The notes under the pieces: model-generated
The model's database searches: none
What the model was told of the DNA's origin: nothing
Seen by the model: the letters and a program-made list of their open reading frames with translations, nothing else
Position numbers and translations under genes: made by a program
Part shown: positions 35,552 to 46,100 of the stretch, piece after piece
Numbering within the stretch: position 1 is the first letter of the stretch
How the letters are laid out: each line of letters opens with the position of its first letter
Assembly: GCA_963976435.1 (NCBI GenBank)
Contig: CAXBKQ010000002.1
Coordinates: 1 to 64,000, forward strand
Origin: CAKZNE01 sp963976435
GTDB taxonomy: Bacteria > Bacteroidota > Bacteroidia > Flavobacteriales > Schleiferiaceae
Direction of reading: 5' to 3'
DNA length: 64,000 nt

Positions 35552-35917
35552 ATGAAAGAACTTACCAAAGCAGAGGAAGAGATTATGCAAATTCTATGGG
35601 AATTAAAGGCGGCATTTGTAAAGGATATAATCTCTGAGATGAAAAGTCCTAAACCAGCCTATAATACTGTATCTACCATCATCAGGATTTTACAGCAGAA
35701 AAACATGGTAGATCACAAAGCTTTTGGGAAGTCTCATCAATATTTTCCTTTGATATCTAAAGAAGAATATTCAAAATTTAAAATGGAGGGTTTGGTAAAG
35801 GGCTATTTCAGTGGCTCACTAAGCCGAATGGTTTCTTTCTTTATGGAAAAGGGTGATGTTAAAGCAAAGGAACTTGATGAAATATTAAAGTTAATCGAAG
35901 AAAAAAGAGACTCATGA
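35552..35917 (+). CDS. BlaI/MecI/CopY family transcriptional repressor
   Basis: A 121-residue winged-helix repressor: N-terminal HTH (LTKAEEEIMQILWELKAAFV ... AYNTVSTIIRILQQKNMVDH) and a C-terminal dimerisation helix pair. In the family, cleavage between these parts by a BlaR1-type protease relieves repression. The next gene (ATGA overlap) encodes such an M56 membrane protease. An almost perfect 34-bp inverted repeat lies directly upstream. Confidence 0.93.
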   Translation: MKELTKAEEEIMQILWELKAAFVKDIISEMKSPKPAYNTVSTIIRILQQKNMVDHKAFGKSHQYFPLISKEEYSKFKMEGLVKGYFSGSLSRMVSFFMEKGDVKAKELDEILKLIEEKRDS

Positions 35918-37227
35918 TTTCAGTATTTATCAACTTCATACTTTTTAGCGGCCTTTTCTATTTTGCCTATATTCTATTATTCAGGAATAAAAGCTTTTTC
36001 AATGCCAATCGCTGGTTATTATTGTTAATTCCCCTTATCAGTATCCTAATTCCTTGGCTAGCACCCTATTTTAATGATCCTATCTATAGTGCCACGGGTT
36101 ATTCTACCCAGTTACTTCCCGAAATAAAAATCTTTGGTGAAGGACAGGAAATTGCCACTAAGCCATCAAATAATTTTTCATTCTTACTAATTATTTACAC
36201 TTTAGGTATAGCATTGAGTGCCATGCTTTTTATCAAAGGACTTTTATCCATTCTAAAAATCGTAAATTCTAGTGAACCTAGTCAATGGAACCACATCCGT
36301 TTTGCATATTCGGAAAAAGCTGAAAGTCCATTTTCATTTTTCAAGCATATTATTCTCCCTGGAGCTCTTAAAAAGGATAAGTCACTTGCCACTATTTTAA
36401 CACATGAGGAGGTCCATCAAAGGGAGTTTCATAGCTATGACAACCTATATTATAATATTTTAAGCATCCTGTTTTGGTTTAATCCCTTTATCCATCTTTT
36501 GGCTAAAGAATTAAGGCAAACTCACGAATGCATTGCAGATCGATCTGCACTTAAAGAAACTTCACGTGAAGTCTATGCGCAAATGCTGCTGAGCAGCACC
36601 TTTGGAAAGGAAGTCGCTCTTCCTGCCAATCCATTTTTTAATCCATCATTATTAAAAACAAGAATTACTATGTTGTACAAAAATGAATCTCCAAAATGGC
36701 TAAAACTTAGTTATTTGGCTATTTTACCATTAGCCCTTGCCATGACTTTACACGGATGCAATAAGGCTCCGGAAAGTGTTGAAGCTGCGAATATTGAGAA
36801 ATCAAAAGCACTTAGCATTGATGAGGTGTCTACCGTACCTCTTTTCAAAGATTGTGACAAAAACGCTAGCGCTGATGAAAAGCAAGCCTGTTTTAAATTG
36901 GGTATTAAAAATTTCCTCATTGAAAATCTTAAATATCCTGAAGAGGCCTATAATTTAAGAGTTGAAGGAAAGGTTTTAATTTCTTTCATTATTGATGAAA
37001 GAGGAAAGTTAATTGACGCCGAGATAGTGAGAGGCATAAATCTTAGTGAAGAAGCCAGCAGCGAGCAAAAACAAGCTGCAAAATCTATGGAGGACTATTC
37101 ATTAACCTTGGTCCAAAGCATGCCGGATTTTGAACCGGCCAAAAAAGATGCAAAGCCGGTGGCCATGAAATTTAAATTGCCTATTTCCTACCAACTCCCT
37201 CCTATGGCGGAGCTTGAAAAGGAATAA
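35914..37227 (+). CDS. BlaR1-like M56 membrane metalloprotease with TonB C-terminal domain
   Basis: A 437-residue sensor/protease. Helices at ~1-20, 35-55 and 85-110, then the M56 zinc motif HEEVH (164-168) with the downstream ECIADRSAL segment, a fourth helix (~268-285) and a TonB_C domain (~330-437, YNLRVEGKVLISFIIDERG). The penicillin-binding sensor domain of staphylococcal BlaR1 is absent. The TonB_C domain replaces it, a common Bacteroidota variant, so the inducing signal need not be a beta-lactam. Coupled to blaI by a 4-base overlap. No beta-lactamase lies immediately beside it; the B1 enzyme at 23 kb is 12 kb away. Confidence 0.9.
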   Translation: MISVFINFILFSGLFYFAYILLFRNKSFFNANRWLLLLIPLISILIPWLAPYFNDPIYSATGYSTQLLPEIKIFGEGQEIATKPSNNFSFLLIIYTLGIALSAMLFIKGLLSILKIVNSSEPSQWNHIRFAYSEKAESPFSFFKHIILPGALKKDKSLATILTHEEVHQREFHSYDNLYYNILSILFWFNPFIHLLAKELRQTHECIADRSALKETSREVYAQMLLSSTFGKEVALPANPFFNPSLLKTRITMLYKNESPKWLKLSYLAILPLALAMTLHGCNKAPESVEAANIEKSKALSIDEVSTVPLFKDCDKNASADEKQACFKLGIKNFLIENLKYPEEAYNLRVEGKVLISFIIDERGKLIDAEIVRGINLSEEASSEQKQAAKSMEDYSLTLVQSMPDFEPAKKDAKPVAMKFKLPISYQLPPMAELEKE

Positions 37228-37253
37228 TATTTTACCAGTTCAATTTTTAGCAA

Positions 37254-37290
37254 AAAAAAGAGTCCATCATTAAAATGATGGACTCTTTTT
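37254..37290 (+). terminator. Intrinsic terminator of the blaI-blaR1 operon
   Basis: A perfect 15-bp stem with loop TAAA (37256-37270 with 37275-37289) between an A run and a T run, so it could work in both directions. Confidence 0.9.
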
Positions 37291-37297
37291 AATAATA

Positions 37298-37322
37298 AAT
37301 GGCCGTACAAAGTACGGCCATT
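37298..37322 (-). terminator. Hairpin at the end of the M43-like gene
   Basis: Perfect 11-bp stem (AATGGCCGTAC with its complement) and loop AAA, 30 bases after the minus-strand stop. Only a weak T-rich stretch follows on the minus strand, so termination may be partial. Confidence 0.5.
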
Positions 37323-37351
37323 CACCAAACCAGAGACTTCTAAATACTCCT

Positions 37352-38257
37352 CTATTTTAAAGCAAACTGGTTGATTGTAGGTTGATCAGCTAGCCCAATA
37401 TTCAAAGCAATGCTGGAGGCTTTATTTAAAACAGCTTGAAGTAAAGGTATCTCAGAAAGATTGTATTTTATTTTGTTCGCCTGTCCTTTGGTAATTTGGT
37501 CCATACAGCTAGTCCAAGAATTACTCATAATATTTTTAGTATCGGGATTTCCAAATTCTCCATTGTATTTGCAACTTCTCTTTTTTACATCGTTTTTAAG
37601 ACCCAAATAGTCAAATGGAGTATCGCATACAAAATCGCCAGCATGGCCGCAGTTATTTGCATTCTCTGCTGCTACCCCTAAAGTTCCGTTTTCAAAATAA
37701 GTAGGTAAAAGACCTAGCATATGCCCAAGGCTTTTAGCAGTATATACCTTTAGTTCGTCAATTTGAGAGTATGGCAAAACAATGGCATTGGAAACCAATT
37801 CTGTATTACCAAAATAAGAGCGAATATCCGCCTCCTTAGCATCATTTATAATATAAACCGTAATCTGTGAGCTATTGGTGGGGAGTTTGCTTTTCCAAGA
37901 ATCCAGCAAGTTTAAATCAGAACTGATTTCCATATCAGATTCTTCTCTAAAATTAAATCCTATCCCGTGAGGATTGAAAACATCTTCCAAATATGACTTT
38001 AGGTAAAGGTGATTCAATTCAATTTTTGTAGCATTCTTTTCCAGTAAGTCTACAAATTGTAAATTGATAATGGCATCTCCTTCAAGTTCAGGAATAGGCC
38101 ATCTAAAAATTGGATTGGGTTGTTCCCATGGGTTTACATTTGGATCGTAATTATAAGCCATTGCTTCCCTTGAGGCATTTGCATCAGGTTTATTAGAAAT
38201 TAATAGTAAGCAAAATATTGAGCTAAGGCTTAATGCTAGTAGTTGTTTGAAATTCAT
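37352..38257 (-). CDS. Pappalysin-like (M43) exported protein lacking catalytic zinc ligands
   Basis: A 301-residue exported protein (signal peptide ~1-28). The C-terminal 130 residues carry the M43 scaffold: NNCGHAGDFVCDTPFD (201-216), KNIMSNSWTSCMDQITKGQA (241-260) with its cysteines and the NxMS-type Met-turn. However, the site of the zinc motif HExxHxxGxxH reads K175-S-L-G-H179-M-L-G182-L-L-P185. The first and third histidines and the catalytic Glu are lost, so it should be inactive as a metalloprotease. It may act as a binding or decoy protein (inference). The frame is intact and the gene has its own hairpin. Confidence 0.78.
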   Translation of the reverse strand: MNFKQLLALSLSSIFCLLLISNKPDANASREAMAYNYDPNVNPWEQPNPIFRWPIPELEGDAIINLQFVDLLEKNATKIELNHLYLKSYLEDVFNPHGIGFNFREESDMEISSDLNLLDSWKSKLPTNSSQITVYIINDAKEADIRSYFGNTELVSNAIVLPYSQIDELKVYTAKSLGHMLGLLPTYFENGTLGVAAENANNCGHAGDFVCDTPFDYLGLKNDVKKRSCKYNGEFGNPDTKNIMSNSWTSCMDQITKGQANKIKYNLSEIPLLQAVLNKASSIALNIGLADQPTINQFALK

Positions 38258-38451
38258 AGTTCGGAGTATTTAGTTAGTAGTATTATTCCTACAGATTTAT
38301 ACTACAACATTACCACCTATTTCCGAACTGTGCAAATAGTTAGTAAGTCTACATTTTGTAATACTAATCCTACTTTTAACCAAGTCACTGAAAAACAATT
38401 GTTTAAACCACTATTTATACTTATTATAAATTAGAGAAATAAAAATCTAAG

Positions 38452-38486
38452 CAAAAAAAAGCCCCTTTCGAATTAGGAAAGGGGCT
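38452..38486 (-). terminator. Terminator of the rpoBC operon
   Basis: 10-bp stem AGCCCCTTTC with GAAAGGGGCT (38460-38469, 38477-38486), followed on the minus strand by a run of eight T's. Confidence 0.9.
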
Positions 38487-38504
38487 GAAAATAAGGGTGT
38501 TTCA

Positions 38505-38834
38505 CTAGGCTTGTCCAGCAGGCCCACCAAAATGCATTGGCACTTGAGTTTGCTCTACATTTTTAATTTCACCATGCTGTGATTCGTATTTTTTAACATT
38601 TTCATTCAATGCCATTAAAAAACGTTTTGCATGTTGAGGGGTGAGCACCACTCTTGACTTAACCTTAGCCTTTGGAATTCCTGGCATAACATTAATAAAA
38701 TCCACAACAAACTCACTTGGGGAATGATTGATAATTGCAAGGTTTGAATAGGTACCTTCTGCAATTTCTTCGCTTAGTTCAATGCTAAGCTGTCCTTCCT
38801 TTACAGGATTGTTAGGGTTTTGTTGATCTGCCAT
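38505..38834 (-). CDS. DUF3467 domain protein
   Basis: A 109-residue cytosolic protein of the DUF3467 family; the core reads INHSPSEFVVDFINVMPGIP and VVLTPQHAKRFLMALNENV. It overlaps the rpoC stop by one base (TAATG), so translation is coupled and its amount tied to RNA polymerase. The family's function is unknown. A strong terminator follows, making it the last gene of the rplL-rpoB-rpoC unit. A role with RNA polymerase is a guess from position. Confidence 0.88.
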   Translation of the reverse strand: MADQQNPNNPVKEGQLSIELSEEIAEGTYSNLAIINHSPSEFVVDFINVMPGIPKAKVKSRVVLTPQHAKRFLMALNENVKKYESQHGEIKNVEQTQVPMHFGGPAGQA

Positions 38835-41800
38835 TATCCTTTTACTTCTTCAATTTCTATATCGTGTTTTCCTTTAAGCTTCTCATAGTCTCTTTTAGAT
38901 CCTACGATAATCTTCTCATATTGTTTAAGTCCAGTTCCTGCAGGAATTTTATGTCCTACAATAACATTTTCTTTTAAACCTTCTAGGTAATCACGCTTTC
39001 CATTTACTGCTGCTTCATTCAACACCTTGGTAGTTTCCTGGAAGGAAGCCGCCGAAATAAATGATTTGGTTTGAAGTGAAGCTCTTGTAATTCCTTGTAA
39101 TACGGGTTTGGCAGTTGCTGGTTGAGCATCTCTAGCTTCAACTAATTGTTTATCTGCTCTTCTTAGCAATGAATTCTCATCACGAAGTCTTCTAGCAGTT
39201 ACAATTTGTCCAGCTTTCAATGTTTCAGAATCACCAATTTCTGTTACTACCTTTTTATCGAATATCCAATCATTCTCAATAATGAAATCATACTTATGTA
39301 CAAGATTTCCTTCTAAGAATTTAGTATCTCCTGGATCTTGAATATTAACCTTACGCATCATTTGTCTAACGATAACCTCAAAGTGCTTATCGTTAATTTT
39401 CACACCTTGCAAACGATATACTTCTTGTACTTCATTTACTAAGTATTCCTGAACTCTGTTTGGTCCTTGGATATTCAAGATATCAGCAGGAGTAATTGCT
39501 CCATCAGACAATGGTAATCCAGCTCTTACAAAATCATTCTCCTGTACAAGGATTTGTTTGGAAAGGTTGATAAGGTATTTTTTAACCTCACCAGTACGGC
39601 TTTCCACGATAATCTCGCGATTACCACGCTTGATTTTTCCATAAGAAACAACACCATCAATCTCCGTAACAACTGCTGGGTTAGATGGGTTACGAGCTTC
39701 AAATAGCTCTGTAACTCTTGGAAGACCTCCAGTAATATCACCCGCTTTGGCGGATTTACGTGGAATTTTAACCAAGGTTTTACCAGCTTTGATTTTATCT
39801 CCTTCTTCTACAATAATATGAGCTCCAACGGGAAGAGTATAGTGCTTCAACTCATTTCCTTTGCTATCTACAATTGAAATGGTTGGGATAAGCTTTCTAC
39901 TCCTTGTTTCACTAATTACCTTTTCCATGAAACCTGTCTGCTCATCAATCTCAACACGGTAAGTTACACCTTGTTCGATATCGGAGAACTTAATGGTTCC
40001 TGCAGTTTCAGAAATAATTACAGCATTGTAAGGATCCCATTCACAGATTACATCTCCTTTTTTAAGCTTTTGCTTGTCTTCAGCTTTAAGTATAGATCCA
40101 TAAGGTACATTGTTAGTAGCTAAAACAACATCTGTTTTAGGATCAATAAGCTTCATTTCTGCTGTACGACCAATAACTACATCAACAATATTTCCTTCAG
40201 AATCTTCACCTTTTACTGTTCTCAATTCTTCAAAATCTATTCTACCATCAAATTTGGCAGTAATGCTAGAGTCTTCCGAAACGTTACCAGCAGTACCCCC
40301 GACGTGGAAAGTACGAAGAGTAAGCTGTGTTCCTGGTTCACCAATAGATTGTGCTGCAATAACACCGCAAGCCTCACCTGTTTGCACCATTTTACCAGTA
40401 CTCAGGTTTCTACCGTAACATTTAGCACAAATACCCTTGCTAGATTCGCAAGTTAATGCTGAACGTACCTCCACCATTTGAATTGGTGAATTCTCAATTT
40501 TTGAAGCTGCTTCTTCTATAATTTGCTCACCAGAATGAACATAAACCTCTTCAGTAATTGGATCTACAATATCATGTAGGGAAACACGTCCTAAAATTCT
40601 ATCAAATAAAGGTTCTACAACCTCTTCATTTTTCTTAAGCGCAGAAACTTCTAATCCTCTTAGTGTTGCACAATCATCTTCTGTAATAATTACATCCTGG
40701 GCAACATCTACAAGTCTTCTAGTAAGGTAACCAGCATCCGCAGTTTTTAATGCAGTATCCGCCAATCCTTTTCTAGCACCGTGAGTAGAAATAAAGTACT
40801 CAAGAATTGAAAGACCTTCCTTAAAGTTAGAAATAATTGGGTTTTCAATAATCTCTCCACCAGAAGAACCGGATTTTTGAGGCTTAGCCATCAAACCACG
40901 CATTCCTGATAACTGGCGAATTTGTTCTTTAGAACCCCTTGCACCAGAGTCAAGCATCATAAAAATTGGATTAAAACCTTGACGGTCGGTTGTAAGGTGG
41001 TGCATAGCACGATCCGTTAAACGAGCGTTGGTATTTGTCCAAACATCAATTACCTGATTATATCTTTCATTGTTGGTAATCAATCCCATATTATAACTGG
41101 AAAGGATTCCTTCAATTTGCTCTTCAGCACCTTTTATTAAAGCATCTTTTTCCTCTGGGATAATAATATCTCCAAGGGAGAATGACAGTCCACCGCTAAA
41201 GGCATGACTATATCCTAAATCCTTGATATCATCCAAGAATTTTGCTGTAGCTGGAATATCTGTTTTCTTTAAGATTCCTGCAATAATTCCTCTCAGTGCT
41301 TTTTTGGTTAAAACCTCATTGATATAAGCTACATTCGATGGCACAGCCATATTGAACATAATTCTACCTACTGAAGTTTCAATTACCTTCCAAATCAATT
41401 CTCCATTTTCACCTTCTACTTTGGCTCTAATTTTCACCGCAGCATGTAGGTCAATTCTTCCTTCATTATAGGCAATAGTAACTTCTTCTGCAGAGTAAAA
41501 AGTTAGTCCTTCACCTTTCACTATAAGGTCACCAGCACTTTTCTTGATTTTGGTCATATAATAAAGACCCAAAACCATATCCTGGGATGGTACAGCAATT
41601 GGAGAACCATTTGCAGGGTTCAAAATATTGTGAGAAGCTAACATTAACAGCTGAGCTTCAAGCACAGCAGCAGCTCCTAATGGCAAGTGAACCGCCATTT
41701 GATCACCATCAAAATCTGCGTTAAAAGCAGTACACACTAATGGGTGTAATTGAATAGCTTTACCTTCAATAAGTTTAGGTTGAAACGCTTGGATACCCAA

Positions 41801-43150
41801 ACGGTGAAGAGTTGGAGCACGGTTTAATAAAACCGGATGTCCTTTCATCACATTTTCTAGAATATCCCAAACAACAGGTTCTTTTCTATCAATAATTTTT
41901 TTGGCAGACTTAACTGTTTTTACAATACCTCTTTCAATAAGTTTCCTTACGATAAATGGCTTAAACAATTCGGCAGCCATATTTTTGGGAAGTCCACATT
42001 CGTGAAGTTTCAAATCAGGTCCTACCACAATAACAGAACGGGCAGAATAATCAACCCTCTTTCCCAATAAGTTTTGACGGAAACGACCTTGTTTACCTTT
42101 CAAACTATCGGATAGAGATTTAAGGGCTCTGTTACTATCAGTTTTTACAGCGCTGGATTTACGAGTATTATCAAAAAGAGAATCTACAGATTCCTGTAGC
42201 ATCCTTTTCTCATTTCTCAAAATCACCTCAGGAGCTTTGATTTCCATTAACCTTTTCAAACGGTTATTTCTAATAATAACCCTCCTGTATAGATCATTTA
42301 AATCGGAAGTAGCAAAACGTCCTCCATCTAATGGTACTAATGGACGTAATTCTGGTGGAATTACGGGTACCACTTTTACGATCATCCATTCCGGACGATT
42401 TTCAATACGAGTATTAGCATCTCTAAAAGCTTCTACAACTTGAAGACGCTTAAGAGCCTCTTGTTTTCTTTGTTGAGAAGTTTCCGTATTTGCTTTGTGA
42501 CGTAAATCATAGGATAATTGATCCAAATCCAATCTTGATAAAAGCTCAATAAGAGCTTCAGCACCCATTTTGGCGATAAATTTATTGGGATCAGTATCAT
42601 CTAGATAATAATTCTCACTTGGAAGACGATCTAGAATTTCTAGATATTCCTCTTCAGTAAGATATTCCATATATTCTAGTGGCGTACCGTCGGGTTTGGT
42701 AGCATTACCAGCCTGAACAACAACGTAGCGCTCATAATATATGATCATATCTAGTTTCTTGGTAGGTAATCCCAACAAGTAACCAATTTTATTTGGCAAG
42801 GATTTAAAATACCAAATATGAGCTACTGGAACAACCAAGTTGATATGTCCTACACGCTCTCTTCTTACCTTTTTCTCAGTAACCTCTACACCACAACGGT
42901 CACAAACAATACCCTTATAACGAATACGCTTGTACTTACCACAAGCACATTCATAGTCCTTTACAGGCCCAAAAATACGCTCACAGAAAAGACCATCCCT
43001 TTCTGGTTTATGAGTACGATAATTTATAGTTTCTGGCTTTAAAACTTCACCGTAAGACTTTTCCAGGAGTTGTTCTGGAGAAGATAAGCTAATGGTGATG
43101 CTTTTAAAGTTACTATTTTGTGTGTTTTTATTGTCTTTCCTCAAGGCCAT
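38834..43150 (-). CDS. rpoC: DNA-directed RNA polymerase subunit beta'
   Basis: The 1438-residue largest subunit of RNA polymerase, forming the catalytic clamp. Zinc-binding cysteines (CACGKYKRIRYKGIVCDRCG) near residues 70-90 and the Mg-binding NADFDGDQMAVH define the active site; a second zinc cluster includes CESSKGICAKCYGRNL. Length fits Bacteroidota. 31 bases separate it from rpoB upstream. Confidence 0.98.
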   Translation of the reverse strand: MALRKDNKNTQNSNFKSITISLSSPEQLLEKSYGEVLKPETINYRTHKPERDGLFCERIFGPVKDYECACGKYKRIRYKGIVCDRCGVEVTEKKVRRERVGHINLVVPVAHIWYFKSLPNKIGYLLGLPTKKLDMIIYYERYVVVQAGNATKPDGTPLEYMEYLTEEEYLEILDRLPSENYYLDDTDPNKFIAKMGAEALIELLSRLDLDQLSYDLRHKANTETSQQRKQEALKRLQVVEAFRDANTRIENRPEWMIVKVVPVIPPELRPLVPLDGGRFATSDLNDLYRRVIIRNNRLKRLMEIKAPEVILRNEKRMLQESVDSLFDNTRKSSAVKTDSNRALKSLSDSLKGKQGRFRQNLLGKRVDYSARSVIVVGPDLKLHECGLPKNMAAELFKPFIVRKLIERGIVKTVKSAKKIIDRKEPVVWDILENVMKGHPVLLNRAPTLHRLGIQAFQPKLIEGKAIQLHPLVCTAFNADFDGDQMAVHLPLGAAAVLEAQLLMLASHNILNPANGSPIAVPSQDMVLGLYYMTKIKKSAGDLIVKGEGLTFYSAEEVTIAYNEGRIDLHAAVKIRAKVEGENGELIWKVIETSVGRIMFNMAVPSNVAYINEVLTKKALRGIIAGILKKTDIPATAKFLDDIKDLGYSHAFSGGLSFSLGDIIIPEEKDALIKGAEEQIEGILSSYNMGLITNNERYNQVIDVWTNTNARLTDRAMHHLTTDRQGFNPIFMMLDSGARGSKEQIRQLSGMRGLMAKPQKSGSSGGEIIENPIISNFKEGLSILEYFISTHGARKGLADTALKTADAGYLTRRLVDVAQDVIITEDDCATLRGLEVSALKKNEEVVEPLFDRILGRVSLHDIVDPITEEVYVHSGEQIIEEAASKIENSPIQMVEVRSALTCESSKGICAKCYGRNLSTGKMVQTGEACGVIAAQSIGEPGTQLTLRTFHVGGTAGNVSEDSSITAKFDGRIDFEELRTVKGEDSEGNIVDVVIGRTAEMKLIDPKTDVVLATNNVPYGSILKAEDKQKLKKGDVICEWDPYNAVIISETAGTIKFSDIEQGVTYRVEIDEQTGFMEKVISETRSRKLIPTISIVDSKGNELKHYTLPVGAHIIVEEGDKIKAGKTLVKIPRKSAKAGDITGGLPRVTELFEARNPSNPAVVTEIDGVVSYGKIKRGNREIIVESRTGEVKKYLINLSKQILVQENDFVRAGLPLSDGAITPADILNIQGPNRVQEYLVNEVQEVYRLQGVKINDKHFEVIVRQMMRKVNIQDPGDTKFLEGNLVHKYDFIIENDWIFDKKVVTEIGDSETLKAGQIVTARRLRDENSLLRRADKQLVEARDAQPATAKPVLQGITRASLQTKSFISAASFQETTKVLNEAAVNGKRDYLEGLKENVIVGHKIPAGTGLKQYEKIIVGSKRDYEKLKGKHDIEIEEVKG

Positions 43151-43181
43151 CTATATGGTAATTAAGTTCTTTTCTAATAAA

Positions 43182-46100
43182 TTAATCCAAAGTGATCTTT
43201 AATCCTAGACCATTTAATTCATGAAGCAATACATTGAATGATTCAGGAATTCCTGGTTCTGGCATTGGTTCGCCTTTTACTATGGTTTCATAGGTTTTTG
43301 CTCTACCAACAACATCATCCGATTTAACGGTTAGGATTTCTCTAAGAATATTGGATGCTCCAAATGCTTCAAGAGCCCAAACTTCCATCTCACCAAAACG
43401 CTGACCTCCAAATTGAGCTTTACCTCCAAGTGGCTGTTGTGTAATTAATGAGTAAGGTCCAATAGAACGAGCATGCATCTTATCATCTACCATGTGTCCT
43501 AATTTCAACATGTAAATAACGCCTACAGAAGCAGCTTGATCAAAGCGTTTACCAGTACCACCATCATAAAGGAAGGTATGTCCAAATCTTGGGATACCTG
43601 CTTCGTCGGTAAGGTTACTAATATTATCTAGAGATGCTCCATCAAAAATTGGAGTTCCGTATTTACGGCCCAATTTTTTACCAGCCCAACCCAATACTGT
43701 TTCATAGATCTGACCGATGTTCATCCTAGAAGGTACACCTAAAGGATTCAATACGATATCCACTGGTGTTCCATCCTCAAGGAAAGGCATATCTTCAGCA
43801 CGAACTATTTTGGCAACAATACCTTTGTTTCCATGACGTCCAGCCATTTTATCACCCACCTTAAGCTTACGCTTTTTAGCAATATATACCTTCGCTAGTT
43901 TTACAATTCCCGCTGGCAATTCATCTCCAACGCTAATCGTAAATTTCTGGCGCTTGTATACTCCTAGTAAATCCATAACCTTAATCTTATAATTGTGGAT
44001 TAAGGAAGTGATTAATTCATTCTTTTCATCATCTGTAGTCCAGGTACCTCCAGTAATTCTAGAATAGTCATCAATACTATTTAAGATTTTCTGTGTAAAC
44101 TTGGTTCCTTTTGGAATAACATCTTCTTTAAGGTCATTTAATACACCCTGACTAGTTTTACCAGCCACAAGAATATTTAATTTCTCAAGGAAAGTCTGAC
44201 GAATAACTTCAACTTTTACATTAAACTCTTCATCCAATTGTTCTAGAACTTCCTTGTCTTTAAGACGAGTCTTTTTGTCCTTAATAGAACGAGAGAATAA
44301 TTTTTTATTAATAACTACACCAGTTAATGATGGGGAAGCTTTAAGCGATGCATCTTTAACATCACCTGCTTTATCACCAAAGATGGCACGTAGTAATTTT
44401 TCTTCTGGTGTTGGGTCAGATTCACCTTTAGGAGTAATTTTTCCGATAAGGATATCTCCAGGTTTTACTTCGGCACCAACTCTAATAATTCCATTTTCAT
44501 CAAGGTCTTTAGTAGCCTCTTCAGAAACATTAGGAATATCAGCCGTTAATTCTTCAGCACCAAGTTTTGTATCTCTAACTTCAAGGGAGTATTCATCAAT
44601 ATGAAGAGAGGTGAAAATATCATCTTTCACTACTTTTTCAGAGATTACAATAGCATCCTCAAAATTATAACCCTTCCAAGGCATAAATGCCACCTGAAGG
44701 TTTCTACCAAGTGCTAATTCACCACCTTGTGTTGCATAACCTTCACAAAGAACTTCTCCTTTATAAACCTTCTGTCCTTTTACAACAATGGGTCTAATAT
44801 TAATACAAGTCCCTTGGTTTGTTTTACGGAATTTTACAAGGCTATAAGTTTTAAAATCATCTTCGAAACTGATTAATCTTTCATCATCAGTACGTTCGTA
44901 CTTAATGGTGATTTTTTCAGAATCTACATATTCTACAACACCATTTCCTTCAGCATTAATCAGAACACGACTATCAGAAGCTACACGTCCTTCAAGACCT
45001 GTTCCTACAATTGGAGATTCAGGACGTAATAATGGTACGGCCTGACGCATCATGTTAGATCCCATTAGAGCACGGTTCGCATCATCATGCTCCAAAAACG
45101 GAATTAGAGAAGCAGAAATAGATGCAATCTGATTTGGAGAAACATCCATATAATCCAATTTACTTGGATCAATTAAAGGATAATCTGCCTCATCTCTTGC
45201 TTTAACTTTATCGTTTAAGAAGTTTCCATTGTCATCAACAGGAGCATTTGCCTGAGCAATTACTTTTTCTTCTTCCTCTTCAGCACTTAAATATTTGGGA
45301 TCATTTACAAAATCAACCTTTCCATCCTCAACCTTACGGTAAGGAGTTTCAAGGAATCCCATCCTATTTACTTTAGCATAAACACACATAGAAGAAATCA
45401 AACCAATGTTTGGTCCTTCTGGTGTTTCGATAGGACAAAGTCGTCCGTAGTGAGTATAGTGAACATCACGAACCTCAAAACCAGCTCTTTCACGAGACAG
45501 ACCACCAGGCCCTAAAGCGGATAATCTTCTTTTGTGAGTAATCTCTGCTAATGGATTCGTTTGATCCATAAACTGAGACAACTGGTTAGTACCAAAGAAA
45601 GAATTGATTACCGACGACAAAGTCTTGGCATTAATCAAATCTATTGGAGTAAATACTTCATTATCTCTTACATTCATCCTTTCGCGGATGGTACGAGCCA
45701 TACGCGCTAGTCCTACACCAAATTGGTTTGCCATTTGCTCACCAACGGTACGAACACGACGATTACTTAAGTGATCAATATCATCAATTTCCGCCTTAGA
45801 GTTTATAAGCTCAATTAGGTATTTAACGATAGAAAGAATATCATCTTTGGTAAGAACTTGGATATTATTTTCGATATCCAATCCTAGTTTTTTATTCAAT
45901 CGGTAACGACCTACTTCACCTAGATTATATCGTTGTTCTGAAAAGAACAATTTGTCAATAATTCCACGAGCAGTTTCCTCATCGGGTGGTTCAGCGTTTC
46001 TCAATTGTCTGTAGATATGCTCTACAGCTTCTTTTTCTGAGTTAGTTGGATCTTTTTGAAGAGTATTGTGAATAATAGCATATTCTGAGGATTCAATATC

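Noticed and set aside
40110..44604. Long open frames opposite rpoC and rpoB
   Set aside because: They are antisense shadows of highly conserved genes with no start signals.
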